Positions 1 to 8,025 of a stretch of 32,112 nt of DNA are shown piece by piece. Numbering within the stretch: the stretch's first letter is position 1; each line of letters begins with the position of its first letter. The notes beneath the pieces were generated by a model. The model was not told where the DNA came from and ran no database searches. It was given only the letters and a program-made list of their open reading frames with translations. This DNA is from an uncultured Lachnospiraceae bacterium. Lineage in GTDB: Bacteria > Bacillota > Clostridia > Lachnospirales > Lachnospiraceae. The stretch is taken from positions 1-32,112 of the forward strand of contig CAJTSD010000040.1 of NCBI GenBank assembly GCA_910578795.1, read 5' to 3'. Both the position numbers and the translations under genes were made by a program.

Positions 1-1
1 G

Positions 2-990
2 CTAAAGCTGATTTACTCTATGTATGCGGACACGGGCAATTCCCTTGGGGATATTGTGCGGTACTTGAACGAACACCAGATTAAAAATCTGCGCGGCGCA
101 AACTGGAATACCGCCCGTATCAGTGAAATGCTCCGCAATCCCGTGTATGTGCAAGCAGATATTGACGTGTACCAGTTTTTCCAAAGTCAAGGTGCAAATA
201 TCTATAACCCGGCAAGTGATTTTACGGGTTACAATGCCTGCTATCTCTACAAAGGTACGGTTTCCACTTCAAGAAAGCAGTGTGACCTTTCTGACAAGGA
301 AATTGTGCTTGCACCGCATAAGGGGTTTATCTCCTCTAAGACATGGTTAGCCTGCCGCATACGGTGTCTGAACAACCGGCAGTCCACAAAGACCTGCAAA
401 CCGAAAAATTCATGGCTTGTAGGCAAAGTAAAATGTGGAAAGTGCGGTTATGCGCTGACAATCCGCAAGGCAAAAACAAAATGGGGACGTTACTTTGTTT
501 GCAGCCAATCGGGAAGCCGTGGAAGCAACTGCACAGGGGCAGGCTGTACGGTTTATGCAGACGTTTTGGAAGAATATATGCTTGGTGCAATTAGAGAAAG
601 ACTGTCGGAGTTTCAAAACCTCTCCTGTCTATCTGAAACAGGAGAAGAACAAAAGTATATGACGAAAAAAGTCCGTCTGACACAGATTGAGGAAGAAATC
701 GAAGAACTTCTCTCCAAAGTGTCCGGAGCAAGCGGCGTTCTGATGAAGTACATAGACGAAAAAGTATCAGAACTGGACGCAGAACGAAAAGACTTGCAGG
801 AAGAAATCGTTATGGCAAATGTCACAGACACAGAGGGCAGATTGAAGCAGATAACCAATCATGTGAAAACATGGGAAACATTCTCTTTCGAGGACAGACG
901 GTAGTTGATACACTTATCAAAGTTATCCGCATTGCAGACGGAAACATTGAAATCACTTGGAACATTTATCCATTAACCATGAAAGCCTAA
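2..990 (+). pseudogene. Large serine recombinase, C-terminal part, frameshifted near its end
   Basis: The frame is open from the window edge, so the N-terminal catalytic resolvase domain lies outside. Visible are the end of the Recombinase domain (RISEMLRNPVY), a zinc ribbon with CGKCGY followed by two more cysteines (CSQSG...NCTGAGC), and a coiled-coil stretch (roughly residues 215-270 counted from base 20), the normal order in large serine recombinases of integrative elements and phages. The frame stops at 902-904 after FEDRR, but frame 1 from base 901 continues with VVDTLIKVIRIADGNIEITW to a stop at 988-990, which is the usual C-terminus of this family. One base is therefore missing near 899-902. 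This is a real mutation or a sequencing error; loss of the last 29 residues may or may not abolish activity. It marks one end of an integrative element extending to the left. Confidence 0.85.
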
Positions 991-1026
991 GACACACAGT
1001 TTTGAGAATATTTTAGTTAAAATCTG

Positions 1027-1056
1027 TTGATAAGCCAATACGAAATACCATATAAT
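1027..1056 (+). promoter_or_regulatory. Sigma-A type promoter of the toxin-antitoxin operon
   Basis: A TTGATA -35 box (1027-1032) and a perfect TATAAT -10 box (1051-1056) are separated by 18 bases. They lie 30 bases upstream of the antitoxin start, which has an AGGGAAG ribosome binding site. Such operons are usually autoregulated, but no clear operator was recognised. Confidence 0.6.
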
Positions 1057-1085
1057 AAAGAAAATAGTCGAAGGGAAGTGATACT

Positions 1086-1256
1086 ATGGCACCTGCAGCA
1101 CAGGCAATCGGAAATCAAGAAATTCTAAAAACTGAAAGTTCCGAAAAAGCAGCCATAGGTGCATTATATGATGAGCTCTCCAAAGGAATAGACAGCATGA
1201 AAAAAGGCGATGTTTATATGATTGATGAAGCATGGGAGGAAATTGACAAAATATAA
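1086..1256 (+). CDS. Antitoxin of a ParE/RelE-type toxin-antitoxin pair
   Basis: A 56-residue acidic protein (MAPAAQAIGN...EEIDKI). It is short and ends in a motif, a DEAWEEIDKI-like tail preceded by GIDSMKKGDV, that resembles antitoxins paired with RelE/ParE toxins in Clostridia. The start is set by AGGGAAG at about 1072-1079. Its TAA overlaps the toxin ATG (TAATG at 1254-1258), the translational coupling typical of such pairs. By family it would bind the toxin through its C-terminal half and repress the operon with it. No DNA-binding fold is obvious in so short a sequence. Identification rests on size, coupling and its neighbour. Confidence 0.7.
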   Translation: MAPAAQAIGNQEILKTESSEKAAIGALYDELSKGIDSMKKGDVYMIDEAWEEIDKI

Positions 1257-1597
1257 TGCCGGACAAACCAAAGAAATATAAAATCGTAATATCCAAGGAC
1301 GCGCTTTGGGATATTAAATCAACAAAAAAGTATATTCTCGACACATTCAAATATCGTGAATATGCGGAAAACTTTTCAAAGAAGATAAAGAAGGCAATCA
1401 AGGAACTGGATTCCTTTCCCAAAGGCTATGAAGCTACGGGGTATGTGATTGTGGGATTGAGCATATATTTCAGACCTTACAGTACATATTTAATCTTCTT
1501 TGTTGTGGAGGATTCCACGATTGCGGTAATCCGGGTCTTGAAAGACCGCATGTATTGGCAGTCGATTATAAAGAAAATGCAGAAAATCAACAGATAA
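1256..1597 (+). CDS. ParE/RelE-fold toxin
   Basis: A 113-residue basic protein. KYKIVISKDALWDIKSTKKYI matches the first beta strand and helix of the ParE/RelE fold, followed by the KIKKAIKELDSFPKGYE helix-turn and the C-terminal strands IYFRPYSTYLIFFVVED...VIRVLKDR, which is the standard pattern of the family. Members either poison gyrase (ParE) or cleave ribosome-bound mRNA (RelE). The sequence does not decide between these. Translation is coupled to the antitoxin by a TAATG overlap. The pair lies directly beside a recombinase, so it may stabilise the integrative element or be a chromosomal remnant next to it. Confidence 0.8.
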   Translation: MPDKPKKYKIVISKDALWDIKSTKKYILDTFKYREYAENFSKKIKKAIKELDSFPKGYEATGYVIVGLSIYFRPYSTYLIFFVVEDSTIAVIRVLKDRMYWQSIIKKMQKINR

Positions 1598-1709
1598 TTT
1601 TACTTCAATCCTCCCGTTCGGTGAAGCGAACCGCCTTGCATATAGCATTGATGAAGCGCAGAGTATCAGGATTATATCATGCAAAGGACATTATGAGGAT
1701 TAAAGAACG

Positions 1710-1740
1710 GGAAGCTGTCAAAGGGCAGCTTCCTTATTTT
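1710..1740. terminator. Intrinsic terminator between the toxin gene and the ABC permease gene
   Basis: GGAAGCTG (1710-1717) pairs with CAGCTTCC (1726-1733), with an 8-base loop and a T-rich tail TTATTTT. It would end plus-strand transcription of the toxin-antitoxin operon. Between 1598 and 1709 I see only a small GTTCG/CGAAC hairpin (about 1616-1631) and no credible gene. Confidence 0.6.
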
Positions 1741-1778
1741 GTGCCTTATGGCAGCAGGACGTTTGTGCAGGGGTTTTA

Positions 1779-3329
1779 CTACCCCTGCGTCTTCGCATCA
1801 TTATGCTTAATATAAGCCACACTCAGCAAATAAAACAGCAGTATAAAAGTGACCGAAGAAGTCAAAAACAGTTCATAATTCAACGCCCTGTCCGGATTGT
1901 TCGCGCGTAACCCAATGCTCAATAAACCGTAAGGCAGCGCATACTCAAATCCTTTCGCCGTGACAACAAGCCCCGCAACACCGCCGACCAGTCCCAGTCC
2001 GATTGGAACAGCGAAGCTTCGAATAATAAGTGACAAAAACAACTGCACCGCACAAACCGAAACGCTGCCGATAAACCCAAAGAACAGCCAGTCCGCAAGC
2101 TCCGCAGGAATCGGCGCGGTAATGCCTGCACACCGTCCGCAGACAATAAACACACCGCCAAGCCACAGCATGGTAAGCAGCGAAACACCTGCGCAGACTG
2201 CCAGCTTGTTCCACACAATCCGATACGCCGGGAAATGCGTCAAAATCATGTTCCAGTTCGAGCCATTATGCTCCAAACGCCACAGATAACTTGCGTAAAC
2301 GCCAAGCAAAGGCGGCATGAAAATATAGCAGAGAAACAGCGAAACCTGCGTCCACAGCGAGTACCAACCACTCGTTAAAATCTCAAGGTTGTTCAGAAAA
2401 TTCGCCGTCCCAATCAATGCGGAAATCAGCGGAAGAACGAGGAACGCAAGCCATATCGGAGTGCGTTTTACCTTTATCAGCTCCGTCGGCAGAAGCGGTA
2501 TGCGCACAGGCTTATGCGACGCCGAAACCGCGCCCCGTTTGCCGAAAATGCCCTGAAAATGATAGCCGTCCGTGTCCATGTTTTTGAACAATAGCCACCC
2601 GCCGACCATCAAAATGAGAAACCATACCGCGATAAAAAACACCGCGCCGTTGTCCTGCCGCATATAATAAAATCCGACAATTTTTTTCGTTTCCTCATTC
2701 CAGTCCATGCCCACAAACATCGCCGCGCCGTAGTGTCCCCACGGAATAATGCACCGCAGAATCGGACATTGCGGCAAAAACATCAGAAACAGCCCCGCCA
2801 TGCTTCCACAAAGCCCGATACAGAGCGCAACCGCCTGATTGGAAAACACAATCGAAATAATCATTTGCAGCAGATATAAATTAAAGCTAATAACAAGCGT
2901 CTGCACGAAAAACAAGCCAAGCGCCCACAAATCAGGCGTGCCTGCAAATCCGAACAATGTTCCGAGCACGAGAAATCCAAGCACCTCCGCAAGCGAAAAG
3001 AGAAACACGGCGCAAAAACCGTAGATTGTTTTTGCAAGGAACAGCGCGCGTCTGCTCTGCATCGTTTCAAGCTGTTTCCACATGTTGCCCTTGTGCTCCA
3101 TATCAATCACCCTGCTCGCAAGCACCGCAATCGCCGTCGGAATTAACATTGCATTCAGCAGGGGCGTATTGTAAAGCACATCCAGCCAGCCAAATTGTGT
3201 AAAAAGCTTGCCATTGTGCCCCGTGTAGGAGTGCCCGAGCCACAGAACTATAAATAGAAGCAATGCGGTGGGAACAAGCCAAATGCCGCGCCGCTTTGTT
3301 TTTCGCAATTCTATTGACAAATAATTCAC
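1779..3329 (-). CDS. ABC-2 type transporter permease, fused tandem duplication, lantibiotic-immunity type
   Basis: A 516-residue membrane protein with about twelve hydrophobic segments. The two halves look alike: ELRKTKRRGIWLVPTALLL near the N-terminus matches ELIKVKRTPIWLAFLVLPL at about residue 285, and RVIDMEHKGNMWKQL matches YLWRLEHNGSNWNMI. This is a fusion of two permeases of about 250 residues that are separate genes in LanEG/NukEG-type immunity transporters. The start is GTG (3327-3329), overlapping the ATPase stop by four bases (GTGA), so the two are translationally coupled. With the ATPase it would form an exporter that removes antimicrobial peptides from the membrane. That substrate is inferred from family and from the adjacent two-component system, not shown by sequence. 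Confidence 0.8.
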   Translation of the reverse strand: MNYLSIELRKTKRRGIWLVPTALLLFIVLWLGHSYTGHNGKLFTQFGWLDVLYNTPLLNAMLIPTAIAVLASRVIDMEHKGNMWKQLETMQSRRALFLAKTIYGFCAVFLFSLAEVLGFLVLGTLFGFAGTPDLWALGLFFVQTLVISFNLYLLQMIISIVFSNQAVALCIGLCGSMAGLFLMFLPQCPILRCIIPWGHYGAAMFVGMDWNEETKKIVGFYYMRQDNGAVFFIAVWFLILMVGGWLLFKNMDTDGYHFQGIFGKRGAVSASHKPVRIPLLPTELIKVKRTPIWLAFLVLPLISALIGTANFLNNLEILTSGWYSLWTQVSLFLCYIFMPPLLGVYASYLWRLEHNGSNWNMILTHFPAYRIVWNKLAVCAGVSLLTMLWLGGVFIVCGRCAGITAPIPAELADWLFFGFIGSVSVCAVQLFLSLIIRSFAVPIGLGLVGGVAGLVVTAKGFEYALPYGLLSIGLRANNPDRALNYELFLTSSVTFILLFYLLSVAYIKHNDAKTQG

Positions 3330-4051
3330 AGACTTTCACCGCCTTCCGTCAGCTTCAGAAAGACTTCCTCAAGCCCGTCGCCCTGTGCCTCAAGCGTCGC
3401 CATTGTTCCCTGAAAAACAAGCTTCCCGTGATGGATAATGCCGACCATGTCCGCCATCTGCTCCATCTCGCTCAAAAGATGACTGGATACAATGACTGTC
3501 ATTTGGTGTGTCATGGGAAGGTCTTTGATAAACTCGCGCATTTCCTGTATACCCGCGGGATCCAGTCCGTTTGTCGGTTCGTCCAAAATCAGCACGCGCG
3601 GATTGCCGAGCAGTGCCATTGCAATCCCGAGCCGTTGCTTCATGCCAAGCGAGTATTGCTTGACTTTTTTGTCTTTCTGTTCATAAAGTCGCACGGTGTT
3701 CAATGCTTTTTCAATTTCCGCGGCGGGAACTTTTTTGAGCTTTGCAATAATCTGAAGGTTTTCCAGTCCCGTCAGGTGCCCGTAATAGCTTGGATTTTCA
3801 ATCAGGCTCCCCGTGTGGGAAAGAATGGACAGGCGGTTTTGCTCCGTCATCTTCTGCCCGAAAAAAGTGATTGTGCCGTTTGTCGGCTTGAGCAGCCCGA
3901 GCAGCAGCTTTAAGGTCGTCGTCTTGCCTGCGCCGTTTGGACCAAGAAAGCCGTAGACGCAGCCCTCGGGAACTGCCAGGTCAAGACCGCTGACACGCAT
4001 CGCCGCGCCGCTGCCTTTTGTAAGGTTTTTGGTTTCGATAATGTTGTTCAT
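3326..4051 (-). CDS. ABC transporter ATP-binding protein, lantibiotic-immunity/BcrA type
   Basis: A 241-residue ATPase from ATG 4051 (MNNIIETKNLTK). The start is supported by AAAGGA ten bases upstream; a longer open frame to 4249 has no comparable site and would read through a repeat element. Motifs in order are Walker A GPNGAGKTTT, Q-loop, signature YSLGMKQRLGIA, Walker B VLILDEPTNGLDP and the H-loop VSSHLLSEME. This LGMKQ signature is typical of the BcrA/NukF/LanF group. It powers the fused permease encoded immediately downstream. The divergently placed regulator/kinase pair probably controls expression. Bases 4052-4107 hold the ribosome binding site but no promoter I trust. Confidence 0.88.
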   Translation of the reverse strand: MNNIIETKNLTKGSGAAMRVSGLDLAVPEGCVYGFLGPNGAGKTTTLKLLLGLLKPTNGTITFFGQKMTEQNRLSILSHTGSLIENPSYYGHLTGLENLQIIAKLKKVPAAEIEKALNTVRLYEQKDKKVKQYSLGMKQRLGIAMALLGNPRVLILDEPTNGLDPAGIQEMREFIKDLPMTHQMTVIVSSHLLSEMEQMADMVGIIHHGKLVFQGTMATLEAQGDGLEEVFLKLTEGGESL

Positions 4052-4107
4052 GGTGGTTTCGTCCTTTCTGTTGGATTTGCAGTCCTTTTTGATTACCTGA
4101 ATGGGCT

Positions 4108-4270
4108 TAGGAACTGTAGAAAAATAACTGACGCATCTTGACTTGTCTATTTCTCCGATGACGCATGCCAAAAAGCCTCGCCGTAGCCCGCTACGTCTAC
4201 GTTTTTTGACATACATCCTCGAAGAAATATACTGCGCAATCTGCATCACTTATTTTCCTACAATTCCTTA
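4108..4270. mobile_element. MITE-like palindromic repeat element (about 163 bp)
   Basis: The ends are imperfect inverted repeats: TAGGAACTGTAGAAAAATAA at 4108 onwards matches the reverse complement of the segment ending at 4270 (TAAGGAATTGTAGGAAAATA). The centre has a dyad CGTAGCC-CGCTACG within AAGCCTCGCCGTAGC. That core, and a GAAGAAATATACTGCG segment after it, are also present in the element at 8067-8226, although the outer ends differ. No clear target duplication is visible. It lies between the ABC transporter and the response regulator, so it may carry or alter promoter activity there. Confidence 0.6.
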
Positions 4271-4369
4271 CCAAACGGGTTTTGCTTTGGGGTCCTGTTC
4301 GGACAAATCCCGCAGCGTCTTTGACTGCTTTCAACAGAAATTGTAAAAGCGTTACATTAAAGGAATGTG

Positions 4370-4437
4370 AAGGTTATCTTATATTTACCTTAATTTTCAT
4401 AAAAACGAATGCGAACTCCAATAATCCGTATTATAAT
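4370..4437 (+). promoter_or_regulatory. Putative promoter and operator of the response regulator/kinase genes
   Basis: A TATAAT -10 box (4432-4437) lies 40 bases before the regulator start; no good -35 box is visible, which suits an activated promoter. Upstream are an imperfect dyad AAGGT-N12-ACCTT (4370-4391) and a second TTACATT...AATGTGAA dyad (about 4351-4370). Either could bind the OmpR-type regulator. The assignment is inference. Confidence 0.35.
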
Positions 4438-4476
4438 AAATAAAAACATTAGATAACAGGAAGAAGGTACAGCAAA

Positions 4477-5175
4477 ATGACACTATACGACAGTAAAATC
4501 CTCTTAGTCGACGACGAGGCGCCGCTTTTGAAAATGCTGAAGAATCTGCTTAAAAACGACGGTTTTGTGCATGTCGACACAGCGGCAGACAGTGCGCAGG
4601 CAATAGCGCTTATTGAAAAAAACGAATACCACCTGCTGATTTTGGACGTCATGCTCCCCGACGGCGACGGCTTTCACCTGTTTGAAGATATGAAAAAAAT
4701 AAAAGGAAATGACATTTGTGTCATATTTCTCTCGGCACGTGATGAGGACAGGGCAAGACTGCGCGGACTTGGACTGGGCGCGGACGACTACGTCACTAAG
4801 CCGTTTCTACCCGAAGAACTGCTGCTTCGGATAAAATCCGTCCTAAAACGCACCTACCACATTGACGCCGAAAACGCGGTGGACAAAATTGGAAAAGCCA
4901 CTGTCGATTGGAACGCGGGCACCATTGAGGTGGGAGAGGAAAGCTACCCGCTGACGGCAAAAGAATACGCGCTCTTAAAAAAGCTGTGCGAAAATAAAGG
5001 GCGCATTCTGTCCATCAACACGCTCTGCGACACCCTTTGGCCCGACGGCAGTTACGGATACGAAAATTCCCTGATGGTGCACATCCGACATCTGCGCGAG
5101 AAAATTGAGGAAAACCCGTCCAAACCCGCGCATCTGCTCAATATCAGAGGATTAGGATATAAATTAAAGGATTAA
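4477..5175 (+). CDS. OmpR/PhoB-family response regulator
   Basis: A 232-residue protein. The receiver domain (about 1-120) has the acidic pocket D12-D13, phosphoacceptor D57 in LLILDVMLPDGDGF, and the conserved lysine in GADDYVTKPF. The C-terminal winged helix (about 135-232) shows YPLTAKEYALLKKL, the RILSINTLCDTLW loop region and HIRHLREKIE...IRGLGYKL. AAGAAGG at 4461-4467 sets the ATG. It is followed by its kinase gene on the same strand and is divergent from the ABC transporter. It probably activates that transporter in response to a cell-envelope signal. Confidence 0.9.
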   Translation: MTLYDSKILLVDDEAPLLKMLKNLLKNDGFVHVDTAADSAQAIALIEKNEYHLLILDVMLPDGDGFHLFEDMKKIKGNDICVIFLSARDEDRARLRGLGLGADDYVTKPFLPEELLLRIKSVLKRTYHIDAENAVDKIGKATVDWNAGTIEVGEESYPLTAKEYALLKKLCENKGRILSINTLCDTLWPDGSYGYENSLMVHIRHLREKIEENPSKPAHLLNIRGLGYKLKD

Positions 5176-5198
5176 TAAACTTGTGTACCCATAAACTT

Positions 5199-5302
5199 GC
5201 AGGCTGCGGTTGCATGGAGGTAGATTGAAAAATCAGAGATTTTTCAATCGCGAATTTGTGCCTGCGCATAGCGAACATAGTTCGCATTAAAGTTCGCAGG
5301 CT
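5199..5302. repeat. Hairpin-rich insertion between regulator and kinase genes, flanked by 7-bp direct repeats
   Basis: GCAGGCT occurs at 5199-5205 and again at 5296-5302. Between them is a strong hairpin GATTGAAAAATC...GATTTTTCAATC (5223-5249) and a repeated GTTCGCA/TAGCGAAC motif. It could be a small palindromic element, a transcription attenuator or an mRNA processing site that sets kinase levels below regulator levels. No T-tract follows, so it is not a standard terminator. Confidence 0.45.
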
Positions 5303-5324
5303 ATAGGAAAGGCTTGATTATAGA

Positions 5325-6608
5325 GTGAAAAAACTCGAAAGCAATATTTACACTATTATAAAATACATTGTACTGACAATCGGAACACTGTTTTTCCTGT
5401 TTATTGCAGACATTTTTGTACTTGCGTATATTCAGGCAAATGACAGCAAGGCAAATGTCAATGCAGCATATGTTGCAGACAGTCTCGAAAAAAATACGGA
5501 CGAAACAGGCGCCGTAACGTACACAATGACGCAGGACGGTATCAACTACGTTGACACGCACAACGGTTTTGCGTTTTTGCTGGATAATGACGGCGCTGTG
5601 CTGTGGGAGTACCGTATGCCAAAGGAGCTTCCAAGGCAGTACACAATTGAGGACGCGGTAAAATTTTCAAGATATTACCTGCGTGACTACCCCGTCTACA
5701 CGCACATCACAGATAACGGAATTGTGGTGCTCGGAACAGAAAAGGGAAAGACATGGAAATACACACTGACCTATCAGGGAGCAACTGTTGTAACATACAT
5801 TTACGCTTTGCCAAGTATGTTAATCGTAAATGTCGCAATCTTAATTGCCGTCCTGTTTGTCTCGGTAAAACATGATCACCGCAGGCGCGAAATGGAGCGC
5901 ACGACATGGATTGCAGGCGTGTCCCACGACATTCGCACGCCGCTGTCTTTGGTAATCGGATACGCCGACGAAATCCTGCATATCGCTCAGGAGAACGGCG
6001 AAACAGCTTCTGACAAAAATATGACACATGTGTCAGAAAATGACAGCAAGATCCTCCGCCGCGCACAGGCAATTGAGGAACAGGCGGTACGCATTAAAAA
6101 CCTGGTTACCAACCTAAACACGGAAAACAAGCTTACCTATGGAATGGGAAGCTGGAAAAAGGAAGCGGTTTTATTGGCCGCCGTTATCCGCGACACAATT
6201 TGCGAAATCCTGAACAGGAATATGGACGAAAAATATGACATTCGTGTCAGTATATCCGAAGAACTTGAGCAGTTGTCCGTCAAAGGCGATAAGGAGCTGA
6301 TAAAGCGGCTGCTCGAAAACCTCATAAACAATTCCGTCATTCACAACCCCCAAGGCTGCGTAATCGCGGTATCCCTGACCCAAAAGCAATACCCCGCGTT
6401 TCGAAAATATACACTGGAACTGTTCGACAACGGCTGCGGCGCAAGCAGGCAGCAGCTGCAAAGGTTCAACGCACGCATAAAATCAAACAAACTTCCTGAG
6501 CACGGACTCGGCATCCGCCTCGTGCGGCAGATTGCGGCGTTCCACCATTGGCGCGTGCGGTTTCAGGAAAGTGAGAAGGGCGGGTTTTGTTGTCGGATAA
6601 ATCTATAG
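5325..6608 (+). CDS. Membrane sensor histidine kinase
   Basis: A 427-residue kinase from GTG 5325, with AGGAAAGG upstream at about 5305-5311. Transmembrane segment 1 is at about 14-37, an external domain of about 120 residues follows, and segment 2 is at about 161-181. The phosphoacceptor is H201 in GVSHDIRTPLS. The ATPase domain has the N box NLINNSVIHN (about 335), DNGCG (about 375) and HGLGIRLV (about 400). No HAMP domain is clear between the second membrane segment and the H box. It is the partner of the upstream regulator. The external domain was not recognised as a known fold, so the ligand is unknown; a peptide antibiotic is suggested only by the neighbouring transporter. Confidence 0.88.
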   Translation: MKKLESNIYTIIKYIVLTIGTLFFLFIADIFVLAYIQANDSKANVNAAYVADSLEKNTDETGAVTYTMTQDGINYVDTHNGFAFLLDNDGAVLWEYRMPKELPRQYTIEDAVKFSRYYLRDYPVYTHITDNGIVVLGTEKGKTWKYTLTYQGATVVTYIYALPSMLIVNVAILIAVLFVSVKHDHRRREMERTTWIAGVSHDIRTPLSLVIGYADEILHIAQENGETASDKNMTHVSENDSKILRRAQAIEEQAVRIKNLVTNLNTENKLTYGMGSWKKEAVLLAAVIRDTICEILNRNMDEKYDIRVSISEELEQLSVKGDKELIKRLLENLINNSVIHNPQGCVIAVSLTQKQYPAFRKYTLELFDNGCGASRQQLQRFNARIKSNKLPEHGLGIRLVRQIAAFHHWRVRFQESEKGGFCCRINL

Positions 6609-6768
6609 AATACAAGCAAAAGGGCCAAAGGCAGCAACGTGTAATCACCGTTATTTCAGCATAAACAGAAGTTCGTGTCAGGTGTTTTCGTGTATTTGAA
6701 GGTTTAAACGTATAAAAGATAAAATTTGATAATTAGGTGCAAATAATTGTGATAAATACGTAAAAATA

Positions 6769-6798
6769 TTGACATAATAGACAGAAAAGGTATATTAT
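6769..6798 (+). promoter_or_regulatory. Promoter of the rloA-rloB pair
   Basis: A perfect TTGACA -35 box (6769-6774) is followed after 18 bases by TATTAT (6793-6798); a TATAAT three bases further is an alternative with long spacing. An AGGGGGTG ribosome binding site stands just before the ATG at 6823. The region 6609-6768 shows nothing else. Confidence 0.55.
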
Positions 6799-6822
6799 AA
6801 TAATATTAGGGGGTGTTGCAAT

Positions 6823-8025
6823 ATGCTGGTTCAGTTTACATTAAAAAACGTATTATCTTTTAAAGAAGAAACGACATTAGATATGACGGCAATTAATGCG
6901 TATAAGGAACATGAATGCAATTTGATTGATAGTGGAAATAAAGAAAAGTTTGTTAGAGTTGCGGCAATCTATGGGGCAAATGCAAGTGGAAAATCGAACA
7001 TTTGTATGGCAATGGATTATTTTCAAGGCATTATTGAAGAGTCCTTTAATAATGTAGGAATTGATGATGAAACTGCTATTCAGAAATATTATGAGCCGTT
7101 TTCTTTTGAGAGCAAAGATGAAAACTCGGAGTTTCAAATTGTGTTGATTGTAGATAATTACGAATATAAATATGGTTTTGAGTACAATGCAGAATGCATC
7201 GTGACAGAATGGCTATATAGGAAGAATCTTCAAACCAGCAGAACTTCAACAATATTTGAGAGAACAACAGAAAAGGTGCAATTTGGTTTTAGTGTTAAAA
7301 AAGAATGTGATGTATATAAAGAACAAATTCCTAAGGAAACGCTTGTATTGTCTTTTTTTAATAAATTAATAATGAAGACAGGTATATTTAAAGATGTTTT
7401 TTCGGGAATAATGGATACTTTAATTGTTACAACAGATTTTTGGGAGGAAGATAAATTTGATAAACTTTTAGTTCGGATATTTCCGCAAGTAATTGATACC
7501 GATAAGGATGGATTGATGGAGTTTTTAACCGCAATTGATACAGGTATTCAGAATATTGAATATAATGAGAATGAAAAAAAAGTTACATTTATTACATTTC
7601 ATAAGGGTAAGGATGGAAATATATATCCATTAAATTTATTTTATGAATCAGAAGGCACCTTAAAAAGTATTATGTTTTATATTCATGCGCGTTTGGCAAT
7701 TCTTTATGATAAATCATTGTTTGTTGACGAACTGGATAACCAATTACACCCGCTACTATTAAAATTTATTATTGATTTATTTTATCATAGTAAATCAAAA
7801 GCCCAATTAATATACACAACACATAATACGACCTTATTGGATAAAAAGTTTTTTAGAAGGGATCAGATTTGGTTTGTACAGAAAGATGAGTTTGGGTATT
7901 CGGAATTATCAGCATTATCAGATTTTAAAGTCCGGTCAGATGCCTCATTTGAAAAAGATTATTTAGCAGGAGTATATGGAGGAATTCCATCACTGAAAGA
8001 ATTTCGCATGAAAGAGGGGAAGTAA
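6823..8025 (+). CDS. RloA/AbiL-type AAA ATPase of a putative phage-defence pair
   Basis: A 400-residue ABC-like AAA ATPase. The N-terminus LVQFTLKNVLSFKEE is typical of the OLD/RloA/AAA_15 group. Walker A is G51-ANASGKS-58. Walker B is LFVDELDNQLHP at about 302-313, and a switch histidine is in IYTTHNTTLLD. Such ATPases pair with RloB in restriction-linked or AbiL-like abortive infection loci. Its TAA is immediately followed by the rloB ATG (8026), so the two were one transcription unit. The gene is clearly more AT-rich than its neighbours, which suggests recent acquisition. The ATPase itself is intact, but its partner is interrupted, so the system is probably inactive. The molecular trigger and target are unknown. 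Confidence 0.8.
   Translation: MLVQFTLKNVLSFKEETTLDMTAINAYKEHECNLIDSGNKEKFVRVAAIYGANASGKSNICMAMDYFQGIIEESFNNVGIDDETAIQKYYEPFSFESKDENSEFQIVLIVDNYEYKYGFEYNAECIVTEWLYRKNLQTSRTSTIFERTTEKVQFGFSVKKECDVYKEQIPKETLVLSFFNKLIMKTGIFKDVFSGIMDTLIVTTDFWEEDKFDKLLVRIFPQVIDTDKDGLMEFLTAIDTGIQNIEYNENEKKVTFITFHKGKDGNIYPLNLFYESEGTLKSIMFYIHARLAILYDKSLFVDELDNQLHPLLLKFIIDLFYHSKSKAQLIYTTHNTTLLDKKFFRRDQIWFVQKDEFGYSELSALSDFKVRSDASFEKDYLAGVYGGIPSLKEFRMKEGK

Noticed and set aside
1555..1815. 86-codon frame after the toxin gene
   Set aside because: It overlaps the toxin end, reads through the terminator and the end of the permease gene, and has no ribosome binding site.
3263..3913. Plus-strand open frame of 216 codons opposite the ABC ATPase gene
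   Set aside because: The minus strand encodes all ABC motifs; this frame has no recognisable domain or ribosome binding site.
4052..4249. N-terminal extension of the ABC ATPase gene to 4249
   Set aside because: It reads through a palindromic repeat element; the ATG at 4051 has a proper ribosome binding site and gives the standard family length.
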